Source of the DNA: DATESN01 sp035270785
Lineage (GTDB): Bacteria; Bacillota; Clostridia; Lachnospirales; Lachnospiraceae
DNA: 27,212 bases
Direction: 5' to 3'
Assembly: GCA_035270785.1 (NCBI GenBank)
Contig: DATESN010000041.1
Location: 1 to 27,212 of the forward strand
Shown: positions 16,944 through 24,746 of the stretch, piece after piece
How positions within the stretch are numbered: the first letter of the stretch is position 1
How the letters are laid out: each line of letters opens with the position of its first letter
Notes under the pieces: generated by a model
Database searches by the model: none
What the model was told of the DNA's origin: nothing
What the model saw: only the letters and a program-made list of their open reading frames with translations
Program-made: the position numbers and the translations under genes

Positions 16944-17929
16944 AAATTGCATTTTATGGAACGAAGCCTTACGACAGAATTTGGTTTGAACCACTAGGAA
17001 AAGACTATGGTTTTGAAATTCGCTTTATTGAATTACCATGTAATGAAGATACTATTTTTCTAGCTAAGGGGTATGACGCAGTATGTATTTTCGTAAATGA
17101 TAATATAAACGAGAAAATGATTGATGAGCTTTATGAAATGAAGGTAAAGGCGATTCTTTTACGTAGCGCAGGATTTAATCACGTTGATGTAAAGGCAGCA
17201 GAAGATAAGATATTGGTTTTACGTGTACCAAGTTATTCACCGGAAGCAGTTGCGGAATACGCTATGGCAATGTTACTTACGGTTAATCGTTATACTCATA
17301 AGGCTTATGGAAGAACAAGGGATTTCAACATGAACATCAATGGATTTATGGGTAGGGATATGAACCATAAAATTGCTGGTGTCGTTGGTACGGGTAAAAT
17401 AGGGCAAGCTATGATACGTATTTTTCGAGGATTTTCTATGCATGTAATAGCCTACGATCCATACCCTAATAAAAACCTCGAAGTTGAGTATGTTACCCTT
17501 GAAGAACTAATGAAGAAAGCAAATGTCATTTCGTTGCATTGCCCACTTACAAGTGAAACAAAACATTTGATTAATAAAGAAACAATCGAAATGATGAAAC
17601 CAAATACGTATTTGGTAAATACATCTAGGGGTGGACTTATTGATACAGAGGCACTTATTGATGGACTGCTAGAAAAGAAGTTTGCAGGTGTAGGATTAGA
17701 CGTATATGAAGAGGAGGAAGGAGTCTTTTATGAGGATCGTTCTAATGAAATTATGGAAGATAAAAACCTCGCAAGATTATCAACTTTTCCAAATGTACTT
17801 ATTACATCTCATATGGGATTCTTTACAAGAGAAGCAATGCAGGCAATTGCTATAGAGACACTTGAAAATGCGTATTGTGTAGAAAATGGGCTACCACTTG
17901 TTAATCAAGTAGGAAGAGAGTCCTTGTAA
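16940..17929 (+). CDS. ldhA: D-lactate dehydrogenase (2-hydroxyacid dehydrogenase family)
   Basis: A 329-residue NAD-dependent D-2-hydroxyacid dehydrogenase, reducing pyruvate to D-lactate during fermentation. The NAD-binding loop is GTGKIG starting at residue 150; catalytic Arg is at 230 (TSRGGLIDT), the Glu lies in DVYEEEE (254-260), and the catalytic His is at 291 in SHMGFFT. The stretch from GLDVYEE through YEDRSNEIMED to the C-terminal His region closely follows my recollection of E. coli LdhA, which is also 329 residues, so the D-lactate assignment is preferred over glycerate, phosphoglycerate or hydroxyisocaproate dehydrogenases. It overlaps the upstream hydrolase by ATGA, so it is coupled to it. 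A promoter for the next gene begins inside its final codons. Confidence 0.83.
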   Translation: MKIAFYGTKPYDRIWFEPLGKDYGFEIRFIELPCNEDTIFLAKGYDAVCIFVNDNINEKMIDELYEMKVKAILLRSAGFNHVDVKAAEDKILVLRVPSYSPEAVAEYAMAMLLTVNRYTHKAYGRTRDFNMNINGFMGRDMNHKIAGVVGTGKIGQAMIRIFRGFSMHVIAYDPYPNKNLEVEYVTLEELMKKANVISLHCPLTSETKHLINKETIEMMKPNTYLVNTSRGGLIDTEALIDGLLEKKFAGVGLDVYEEEEGVFYEDRSNEIMEDKNLARLSTFPNVLITSHMGFFTREAMQAIAIETLENAYCVENGLPLVNQVGRESL

Positions 17930-17952
17930 AAGTATTTAAAGTTAGGTATAAT
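17924..17952 (+). promoter_or_regulatory. Promoter of the GNAT acetyltransferase gene
   Basis: TTGTAA (17924-17929), which includes the stop codon of the dehydrogenase gene, is followed after 17 bases by a perfect TATAAT (17947-17952). A second TATAAT at 17958-17963 has only a weak -35. Confidence 0.65.
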
Positions 17953-17982
17953 TTTTCTATAATACGTAATGAGGTGATCATA

Positions 17983-18462
17983 TTGAACATGGACACTTTT
18001 CCCTATGAAATAAGATGTGCATATGGAAATGAATGGCAAGAGGCTATGGGACTGGCATGGAAAACATTTTTAAAGTTTGAATCAAAGGATTATTCCTTAG
18101 AAGGGATAAAAAACTTTAATGATTTCATTACAGATCATGGACTTTATCAAATGTTTTCTATTGGAGAATATCAATTATTTGTAGCAGTAGATCAAGGAAA
18201 AATAGTTGGCATTGTTACATTAAGAAATGCCACACACATTTCATTGTTGTTTGTGGATGAGAAGTACCACAAAAGGGGTATTGCCAGTAAGCTTTTAGAA
18301 TATTTAAAACAGTATCTTATAACAGAGGTGGGTGCATATTATTTGACGGTTAACTCATCACCTTGCGCAGTGGGCTTTTACCATAAGCTAGGGTTCAAAG
18401 ATTTAGGACCAGAAACTACAAAGGATGGAATCTTATATACACCAATGGAAAAGTTTTTATAG
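17983..18462 (+). CDS. GNAT family N-acetyltransferase
   Basis: A 159-residue acetyltransferase of the GNAT superfamily, which moves an acetyl group from acetyl-CoA to an amine. The acetyl-CoA-binding region is the LLFVDEKYHKRGIASKLLEY stretch (Q/RxxGxG/A-type loop as KRGIAS), and the C-terminal strand-helix reads SSPCAVGFYHKLGFKDLG, both typical. GAGGTGATC (17971-17979), a near-perfect match to the 16S rRNA tail, places the start at the TTG at 17983 (8 bases away) or the ATG at 17989; the GTG at 17974 falls inside the ribosome site. The substrate cannot be told. It has its own promoter and is unlikely to depend on the dehydrogenase mRNA. Confidence 0.8.
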   Translation: MNMDTFPYEIRCAYGNEWQEAMGLAWKTFLKFESKDYSLEGIKNFNDFITDHGLYQMFSIGEYQLFVAVDQGKIVGIVTLRNATHISLLFVDEKYHKRGIASKLLEYLKQYLITEVGAYYLTVNSSPCAVGFYHKLGFKDLGPETTKDGILYTPMEKFL

Positions 18463-18517
18463 GAAGTTTTATAACTATTGAATTACGTTTATGCAAAGCA
18501 TGCAGATGGGGATAAAA

Positions 18518-19792
18518 ATGGAATACAAAGTGGAATACAAAGTGGAATATATTAGAAGCAAAGATTTATGTCTCTTGATCAGAGATACCTTTAAGTTAAT
18601 GGATAGAAGACTTATGGATCATGGTTCACGTACAGCTTATATTTTCTATAAAATGTTGGAGTGCAAGGGCGGGTATGAAAAATTTGAACTAGCAGATTTA
18701 ATGGTGCTTGCAACTTTGCATGATATTGGTGCTTACAAAACAGATAACATTGGGGATTTACTTCGATTTGAATCAAGAGACTATATGCCACACTCTATTT
18801 ATGGCTATTTATTTCTAAAATATCTATCCCCTTTGAAGGCTCAATCAAAAATACTCCTTTATCATCATATTGATTATGATAAAATGGATAAGCTGGAATA
18901 TGAATTTAAAAAAGAAACTTCTTATTTAAGTTTGGCCGAAAAAACTGATATTTATCATAACGCATTAGGAAGTAAATTTGATCCCGCTATGTTTGATAAG
19001 TATGTTGATACAAAGTTCTCAAGGGAATCATTAGAATTACTTGCAAAAGCAATAAAAGAGTATGATATTTTTGAAAAGATTAAGACGGAAGAATATCAGA
19101 AGGATCTAGATGAATTGTTAGAGTTTGTCCTATTTAATGATGATGAAAAACAAAAGTATCTGGAGATGCTTATGTATTGTATTGGTTTTAGAAATGCAGA
19201 TTCTGTTGTTGATACGGTGACAACAATATGCGTTTGTAAAGAGATCGGCAGGCTTTTACTTGTATCAAAAGATGAGATGGATCTCCTTTATTATGGCTCA
19301 CTCCTTCATGATTTAGGCATGCTTGCTATTCCAAAATCAATTATACAAGCAGCAAGGAAATTAACAAAGGAAGAGCAAGAGATCATGCGAAGACATGTGG
19401 AATTAGAAGAAAAGATTCTTAGAAATCGAATACATCAAGAGGTAGTTGATATTGCTGTGTCACATCATGAAAGGGGAGATGGAAGCGGATACCCGAAAAA
19501 GTTAAAAGATTTTCAAATGAACCAACTTCAAGGGATTCTTCAAGTAGCAGATACGGTGACTGGACTTACAAACAAAAGGAACTATCGTGAACCAAGGACT
19601 AAGGATGAAGTGATTTTAATCTTACAAAATGATGCCGATAGGAAAAAGCTAAATAAAGAAGTTGTAAATGCAATGGTAACTTTTTATGATGAAATAATGG
19701 ATGTAGTAAAAATAGAAAAGGATAAGATTCTTTCCATGCATACAAAACTTCATGATAAATTCGAACAAGTACATCGTAATTTTACAAATTAA
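18518..19792 (+). CDS. Tandem HD / HD-GYP domain protein, likely cyclic-di-GMP phosphodiesterase
   Basis: A 424-residue soluble protein with two HD-type domains. The N-terminal one has HDIG at residue 68, with HH in LLYHHIDYD and further His/Asp ligands around it. The C-terminal one is an HD-GYP domain: HDLG at residue 264, HHERGDGSGYP from residue 316, and later VADTVTGLT. HD-GYP enzymes degrade cyclic-di-GMP to pGpG or GMP. Counting back from HDLG, the position of the usual first histidine (GHSxRV helix) is Asp in this protein, so activity is likely but not certain. I chose ATG 18518 because GGGGA lies 6 bases before it; an ATG at 18491 would add nine residues. No sensor or membrane segment is seen. 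A GGDEF cyclase gene lies two genes downstream. Confidence 0.8.
   Translation: MEYKVEYKVEYIRSKDLCLLIRDTFKLMDRRLMDHGSRTAYIFYKMLECKGGYEKFELADLMVLATLHDIGAYKTDNIGDLLRFESRDYMPHSIYGYLFLKYLSPLKAQSKILLYHHIDYDKMDKLEYEFKKETSYLSLAEKTDIYHNALGSKFDPAMFDKYVDTKFSRESLELLAKAIKEYDIFEKIKTEEYQKDLDELLEFVLFNDDEKQKYLEMLMYCIGFRNADSVVDTVTTICVCKEIGRLLLVSKDEMDLLYYGSLLHDLGMLAIPKSIIQAARKLTKEEQEIMRRHVELEEKILRNRIHQEVVDIAVSHHERGDGSGYPKKLKDFQMNQLQGILQVADTVTGLTNKRNYREPRTKDEVILILQNDADRKKLNKEVVNAMVTFYDEIMDVVKIEKDKILSMHTKLHDKFEQVHRNFTN
18520..18550 (+). repeat. 12-bp tandem repeat at the start of the HD-GYP gene
   Basis: GGAATACAAAGT occurs at 18520-18531 and 18532-18543 and begins again at 18544-18550, coding for the repeated residues EYKV directly after the start codon. 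Confidence 0.8.
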
Positions 19793-19819
19793 AATAGTAT
19801 AGTACAAATAGATGATTTA

Positions 19820-19833
19820 TGCTAGTATAGTAC
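19820..19833 (+). promoter_or_regulatory. Candidate extended -10 promoter of the yesL-like gene
   Basis: TGCTAGTAT (19820-19828) resembles an extended -10 element, without a good -35. The 11-base sequence TAGTATAGTAC that covers it (19823-19833) also occurs at 19795-19805, 28 bases upstream, and might be a paired binding site. Confidence 0.35.
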
Positions 19834-19886
19834 TAAAGTAACGAACTTGGACGATTCCAAGGAAAAAAGAATGCTTTCTGTGGGAA

Positions 19887-19900
19887 GGAAAGCGTTTCAA
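19887..19900 (+). promoter_or_regulatory. Candidate catabolite-responsive (cre) site
   Basis: GGAAAGCGTTTCAA agrees with the cre consensus TGWAARCGYTWNCW at 12 of 14 positions, with the central CG and its flanks intact. It ends 15 bases before the yesL-like start and lies downstream of the candidate promoter, where bound CcpA would block transcription. Found by eye only. Confidence 0.45.
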
Positions 19901-19915
19901 GTGGAAAGGAAGAAT

Positions 19916-20575
19916 ATGGGACAATTATTTGATTTGGACAATCCACTTATGAGGGGATTAGGTAAAATAGCAGATTTAATATGGCTTAATTTACTAACAG
20001 TACTATGTTGCATACCAATTATTACAGCGGGAGCTTCTATCACATCCTTATATTATGTCACTATGAAAATGGTGAAAGATGAAGAAGGATATATCACTAG
20101 AAGTTTCTTTAAGGCTTTCAAAGAAAACTTTAAGAAGTCTACACTTATTTGGATTATTTTTCTGATAGGTTTTTGCGTTATTGCTGGAGATATTTGGATT
20201 ATGCAAAATAAAGATCAAAAGTTTGATCGTTATTTAAAATATCCAGTAGGGTTTCTGGCTATTATACTAATTTTTATTTTACTGTATGTATTTCCATTAC
20301 AAGCTAGATTTGAAAACACGATTAAGAACACAATTAAGAATTCTTTGATTTTAAGCATTTCTCATTTGCATTTTACAGTGGGACTTATTATTATTCAGAT
20401 AATTCCATGGGTAGCATTTTACTTTTTACAAAATGCAGCAGTGCTTATTGTTATCTTACTAGGATTTTCAGGAGTAGCCTATCTTTCCTCTTACGCCTAT
20501 GTCACTATTTTTAGCAAGTTGGAAGTAGAAGAAAAGGGTACGGTTGTAGAAGAAAAATGGGATTTGATGGATTAG
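19916..20575 (+). CDS. YesL-like (DUF624) membrane protein
   Basis: A 219-residue membrane protein of the YesL/DUF624 family (PF04854). It begins MGQLFDLDNPLMRGLGKIAD, the family's usual N-terminus, followed by LNLLTVLCCIPIITAGASIT and four or five further hydrophobic segments. Family members are small multi-spanning proteins often encoded beside carbohydrate ABC transporters and glycan-degrading enzymes in Firmicutes; their molecular function is not established. The start at 19916 is supported by AAAGGA 5 bases before it; the frame stays open to 19847 but without a ribosome site. The stop lies 19 bases inside the diguanylate cyclase gene, so the two are probably co-translated. A possible cre site just upstream would put the pair under carbon catabolite control. 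Confidence 0.82.
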   Translation: MGQLFDLDNPLMRGLGKIADLIWLNLLTVLCCIPIITAGASITSLYYVTMKMVKDEEGYITRSFFKAFKENFKKSTLIWIIFLIGFCVIAGDIWIMQNKDQKFDRYLKYPVGFLAIILIFILLYVFPLQARFENTIKNTIKNSLILSISHLHFTVGLIIIQIIPWVAFYFLQNAAVLIVILLGFSGVAYLSSYAYVTIFSKLEVEEKGTVVEEKWDLMD

Positions 20576-22086
20576 GAAAAAGGTTAAGAAAAGGTTTGTT
20601 TGAAAAGGGAATGCTAAAGCAAGAGGAAATGAATTTTATTCGTATCGCTCTTCCTTCAGCAGTTATGCTATTGGTAATTTGCGTTATACTTACTAATTTC
20701 ATGAAAAAGAATCACGAATTAATACAGAATAGGATAGAAGATAAGTTCTCAAAGATTGCAGAAGAATATGCACTTTTATTATCAAATGATTTAGAAACAA
20801 TGACACAAGTAGGAAAACCAATAGGGATAGTAATGTCTCAATATACAAAAGCAGATGCACAACTATTCTTAGCATTGGGTAAAACCCTTTGTGATAACTC
20901 AGATGCATATGAAGTTGTTATTGCAAACAGGTTGGGTAAAGGAATAACAAATGCGGGAACAGTTGTTGACCTTAGCGGTGAAAGCTATTACCAGGATGCT
21001 ACTTGTACAGATCATCACTTTTATTATACAAAAAGTGAATGTATCTTTGGGAAGGCAGCGATTGTTGCAGCATTACCCATGATTTCTTCGGACAATGTAT
21101 GTGATACTATGTATCTGTACTTCCATCCGGAAAGTTTGAAAGATTCCATTCAAAGACAGAAACTCACTGGAAAATATATGTATGCAATTGTAGATGAAAG
21201 TGACAATGTTATATGGAATGGTGGATATGATAGCAAATTTATTGCTAACAAGAAATATTTAGAGAATGTTCAAGATGCACAATACAAAAAGAACTCTTAT
21301 GAAACATTTATGAATAGGATATCCAGTAATAGAAAAGGATCTTTAATTGTTGAAAAAGAGGGAGAAAAAAAGCTTTTTGTGGTAACTCAGTTAGGAATTG
21401 AAAAATGGTATTTGGTTTTAGGAATTGATTATGATCAAGTAAAAACCATGAAAAAAGAAGAGTGTAAACTGGAAAGAAGTATGGTTGGTCGGTTGATCTT
21501 ATCTTGTATCCTGTTTTTAACTTTTATTAGTACCATGACTATCATTCACAAAAGTCAATATGTGGAACACAGTAAAAGATTAAAGTCTAAAGCCGAAACC
21601 GATCTTTTAACAGAAATAAACAATAAGATTTCAACGGAACTTAAAATTAAAGAATATATCACTCAAAATCCAAATAGTCAGTCAATGATGTTTATTATAG
21701 ATGTAGACAATTTTAAAAAGATTAACGATACGATGGGTCATGCTTTTGGTGATCAGGTATTACGTACTCTAGGGCAAAAATTGAAAGCAGAGTTTCGTAT
21801 GAGTGACATCATTGGACGAATGGGTGGCGATGAATTTGTTATTTTCCTAAAGGATATCAGTGATGATGCACTCATTGAAAAAGAGGCAAATCGCATCGTA
21901 AGGTTTATTAATGAATTTACAGCAGGAGATTATATAAAGTATTCTGCAACAGCAAGTATTGGTGCAGCAGTATTTCCTAGGGATGCGAAAAGTTTTGATA
22001 GTTTATATAAGACAGCAGATTTAGCGTTATACAAAGCAAAAAAACGTGGTAAAAATCAATTAGCATTTTTTAATGAAATATATTAA
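20557..22086 (+). CDS. Membrane diguanylate cyclase (extracellular sensor + GGDEF)
   Basis: A 509-residue protein: a short basic N-terminus, a membrane helix near residues 26-48, an extracellular part of about 260 residues that looks like a dCache-type sensor (strands with YYQDATC, MYAIVDESDNVIWNGGY), a second helix near 310-332, then a GGDEF domain. The active-site motif GGDEF is exact at residues 423-427, and the inhibitory I-site RxxD is present as R414-M-S-D417, five residues before it. It should therefore make cyclic-di-GMP from GTP in response to an outside ligand, with product inhibition. The ATG at 20557 overlaps the yesL-like gene by 19 bases and has only a weak ribosome site (AGAAG), consistent with coupling; an in-frame ATG at 20611 is an alternative. 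The ligand is unknown. Confidence 0.88.
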   Translation: MGFDGLGKRLRKGLFEKGMLKQEEMNFIRIALPSAVMLLVICVILTNFMKKNHELIQNRIEDKFSKIAEEYALLLSNDLETMTQVGKPIGIVMSQYTKADAQLFLALGKTLCDNSDAYEVVIANRLGKGITNAGTVVDLSGESYYQDATCTDHHFYYTKSECIFGKAAIVAALPMISSDNVCDTMYLYFHPESLKDSIQRQKLTGKYMYAIVDESDNVIWNGGYDSKFIANKKYLENVQDAQYKKNSYETFMNRISSNRKGSLIVEKEGEKKLFVVTQLGIEKWYLVLGIDYDQVKTMKKEECKLERSMVGRLILSCILFLTFISTMTIIHKSQYVEHSKRLKSKAETDLLTEINNKISTELKIKEYITQNPNSQSMMFIIDVDNFKKINDTMGHAFGDQVLRTLGQKLKAEFRMSDIIGRMGGDEFVIFLKDISDDALIEKEANRIVRFINEFTAGDYIKYSATASIGAAVFPRDAKSFDSLYKTADLALYKAKKRGKNQLAFFNEIY

Positions 22087-22236
22087 ATCAAAAGAAATCA
22101 TAAATGTACTGAAGTATTAAAACAAAAAGAATAGGTGAAAATATTCAAAACAGATTAGACAAGTTGTACAATACACGAGGAACAAACTGGACACATTGAC
22201 TAACAATAGGAAATTCGGACTAAAAAGTAAGCAATT

Positions 22237-22267
22237 TTTACAACGTCAAAGAAAATTTTTGTATAAT
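22237..22267 (+). promoter_or_regulatory. Candidate promoter of the msmX-like gene
   Basis: TTTACA (22237-22242) and TATAAT (22262-22267) with a longer than usual 19-base spacer, in the 274-base gap before the gene. TATAGT at 22273-22278 is a second possible -10. The rest of the gap (22087-22236) shows no hairpin or open frame that I can support. Confidence 0.4.
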
Positions 22268-22360
22268 TGTGGTATAGTCAATGTTTCTTAAATTCGATAT
22301 ACTTAATTCAGATTTAGTTGAATTGTATCAACTTATTAAATTTTGGGAGGCAAAATTAAA

Positions 22361-23473
22361 ATGGCTAGTTTATCATTAAAAAACATCTGCAAAATATATC
22401 CGAATGGATTTGAAGCAGTTAAAGATTTCAATCTTGAAATCGAAGATCAAGAATTTATTATTTTCGTTGGTCCTTCTGGATGTGGTAAATCTACAACCCT
22501 ACGTATGATTGCAGGCTTGGAAGATATTTCAGCTGGTGAATTAAGAATCGGAGATAGGGTAGTAAATGATGTAGAACCAAAAGACAGAGATATAGCAATG
22601 GTTTTCCAGAACTACGCATTATACCCACATATGTCAGTTTATGACAACATGGCTTTTGGTCTTAAATTAAGAAAAGTACCAAAAGATGAAATTGACAAGA
22701 TGGTTAAAGAAGCAGCTAAGATTCTTGATTTAACATCACTTCTTGATCGTAAGCCAAAAGCTTTATCAGGTGGTCAAAGACAACGTGTTGCTATGGGACG
22801 TGCGATTGTTCGTAATCCAAAAGTATTCCTTATGGATGAACCTCTTTCTAACTTAGATGCAAAACTTCGTGTACAAATGCGTATTGTTATTGCAAAATTA
22901 CACCAGAGATTAGGAACGACATTCGTTTATGTTACACATGATCAAACAGAGGCTATGACTCTTGGTTCAAGAATTGTAGTTATGAAAGATGGTCTTGCTC
23001 AACAAGTAGATTCACCAAAGAATTTATATGAGAAACCAAAAAATCTTTTTGTAGCTGGTTTCATGGGTTCCCCACAAATGAACTTTTTAGATGCAGTAGT
23101 TGAAATTGAAGGCGAAAGCGTTACTCTAGCAGCTGCTGGACATAGATTCTTACTTACACCTACAAAAGCAAAAAAACTTATTGAAGGTGGATACAATGGA
23201 AAAACAGTAGCGATGGGTATTCGTCCTGAAGATATCTACGATTCAGAAATGATGGTTCAAGCTAACCCACATAGTACATTCGAAACTACCATTAGGGTAT
23301 ACGAATTACTTGGTGCAGAGGTTTATTTATACTTTGACGTAGAAGAATTCCCAATGACAGCAAGAGTTGATTCTAGAACAACTGCTAGAAATGGTGATGT
23401 TGTTACATTCGCTATTGATACAGAAAAGATTCACGTATTTGATAAAGAAACAGAACAAGTTATCACAAACTAA
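22361..23473 (+). CDS. msmX: MsmX/UgpC-type multi-sugar ABC importer ATPase
   Basis: A 370-residue ATPase of the carbohydrate-uptake-1 (MalK/UgpC/MsmX) family. In order: Walker A GPSGCGKST from residue 37, Q-loop VFQNYALYPHM, signature LSGGQRQRV, Walker B VFLMDEPLSNLDA, switch VTHDQTEAM, then a C-terminal TOBE/regulatory domain that includes GIRPEDIYDSEM. No permease or binding-protein gene is adjacent and it is bounded by its own promoter region and terminator, as expected for the shared ATPase that powers several oligosaccharide importers in Firmicutes. It is not the ATPase of the 8610-13457 importer, which has its own. ATG 22361 is chosen because GGGAGG (22345-22350) is 10 bases away; the TTG at 22343 precedes that site. 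Its codon use looks more regular than its neighbours', suggesting high expression. Confidence 0.9.
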   Translation: MASLSLKNICKIYPNGFEAVKDFNLEIEDQEFIIFVGPSGCGKSTTLRMIAGLEDISAGELRIGDRVVNDVEPKDRDIAMVFQNYALYPHMSVYDNMAFGLKLRKVPKDEIDKMVKEAAKILDLTSLLDRKPKALSGGQRQRVAMGRAIVRNPKVFLMDEPLSNLDAKLRVQMRIVIAKLHQRLGTTFVYVTHDQTEAMTLGSRIVVMKDGLAQQVDSPKNLYEKPKNLFVAGFMGSPQMNFLDAVVEIEGESVTLAAAGHRFLLTPTKAKKLIEGGYNGKTVAMGIRPEDIYDSEMMVQANPHSTFETTIRVYELLGAEVYLYFDVEEFPMTARVDSRTTARNGDVVTFAIDTEKIHVFDKETEQVITN

Positions 23474-23492
23474 GAATTAATGAAAAATGAGT

Positions 23493-23520
23493 GGGAGGTG
23501 CTTTGGCATCTCCCTTTTTT
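23493..23520 (+). terminator. Terminator of the msmX-like gene
   Basis: GGGAGGTGC (23493-23501) pairs with GCATCTCCC (23506-23514), one G-T pair, around a TTTG loop and is followed by TTTTTT. Confidence 0.9.
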
Positions 23521-23581
23521 ATTCTTGCACATATCATAAGAATGCATTATCATAGAAATAATAAGAAAGGATGTGATATTT

Positions 23582-24667
23582 GTGATTTCAAATCAAGTAA
23601 TACAGATTAGCATTAGTGATTTGCATGCATTAACAAAAGTGGAAATTGCTGTTTTGGATTTATCAGGAACAGTGGTTGCATCTACGTTTAGTGATGTAAA
23701 CTTTGATCCAGAAATGATTGCTACATTTGCATCATCACCAGCAGATAGTCAAATTGTAAATGGTTATCATTGGCTTAAAATATCAGATGAAAGTGAAGTA
23801 ATTTATATATTAGTAGCAAAGGATGCCGGACCCGATGTGTACATTATGGGGAAGATAGCAGTGAACCAAATTCAAAACTTAATGATTGCATATAAAGAAC
23901 GATTTGATAGAAATAATTTCTTTCAAAATTTACTACTAGACAACTTGCTTTTAGTAGATATATTTAATCGTGCAAAAAAACTTCATATAGAGGTTGAATT
24001 ACCTAGAGCAGTATTTCTAATTCAAACAAAAGCAGATAAAAATAGTGAAGCAATGGAAATGTTAAAAAGCCTATTTTCAAATCAGTCAGGGGATTATATC
24101 ACTTCTGTAGATGAAAGCAGTATTGTTTTGATAAAAACGCTGGAATCAGAGGATGATTATTCTATTTTAAAGGAAACGGCACTTATGATTGTTGATATGA
24201 TGAATTCGGAAGCAATGATGAAAGTAAAGGTTTCTTGGGGTAATATTGTAACTAATTTAAAATCCGTTTCAAAATCTTATAAAGAAGCTAAAATGGCTAT
24301 GGATGTGGGTAAAATATTCTATGTGGAAAAAGAGATAATGGCATACAATACACTGGGAATCGGGCGCTTAATATATCAATTGCCAATTAACCTGTGCAGA
24401 ATGTTCATCCAGGAGATTTTTGGAGATGGTGTTAAGCTAGAATTAGATGAAGAAATGCTGAGTACCATTAACAAGTTTTTTGAAAACAATTTGAATGTGT
24501 CAGAAACATCAAGACAATTGTTTGTTCATAGAAATACGTTGGTATATCGTATTGAAAAATTAGAAAAAAGTACAGGATTAGATATTCGAACATTTGATGA
24601 TGCATTGACGTTTAAGATTGCGTTAATGGTAGTTAATTACATGAAATATCTAGATCATTTAGAATAA
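23582..24667 (+). CDS. CdaR/PucR-type transcriptional regulator
   Basis: A 361-residue regulator. The C-terminal segment (NNLNVSETSRQLFVHRNTLVYRIEKLE, about residues 305-335) is the PucR/CdaR helix-turn-helix (HTH_30), a hallmark of sugar-diacid and purine regulators. The central part (WGNIVTNLKSVSKSYKEAKMAMDVG) is the usual GGDEF-related linker region of CdaR proteins. The N-terminal 120 residues hold a sensor-like alpha/beta part (VEIAVLDLSGTVVAST) that corresponds roughly to the diacid-recognition domain but is divergent. AAGGATGTGAT just upstream favours GTG 23582; the GTG at 23573 is too close to it. The gene lies 108 bases behind msmX, beyond a terminator, so it may have its own promoter. 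It could respond to a sugar-related ligand; the target is unknown. Confidence 0.8.
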   Translation: MISNQVIQISISDLHALTKVEIAVLDLSGTVVASTFSDVNFDPEMIATFASSPADSQIVNGYHWLKISDESEVIYILVAKDAGPDVYIMGKIAVNQIQNLMIAYKERFDRNNFFQNLLLDNLLLVDIFNRAKKLHIEVELPRAVFLIQTKADKNSEAMEMLKSLFSNQSGDYITSVDESSIVLIKTLESEDDYSILKETALMIVDMMNSEAMMKVKVSWGNIVTNLKSVSKSYKEAKMAMDVGKIFYVEKEIMAYNTLGIGRLIYQLPINLCRMFIQEIFGDGVKLELDEEMLSTINKFFENNLNVSETSRQLFVHRNTLVYRIEKLEKSTGLDIRTFDDALTFKIALMVVNYMKYLDHLE

Positions 24668-24746
24668 TCATATAGTAACCCTAGCTCGCATATATTTGTT
24701 ATAAGGACTGAAAGGTCTATTCATAACAGCTATAGGAGGGATAGGG

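Noticed and set aside
24700..24730. Imperfect hairpin GTTATAAGGAC/GGTCTATTCATAAC before the 24747 gene
   Set aside because: Several mismatches in the stem and no T-tract; too weak to call as a terminator or riboswitch.
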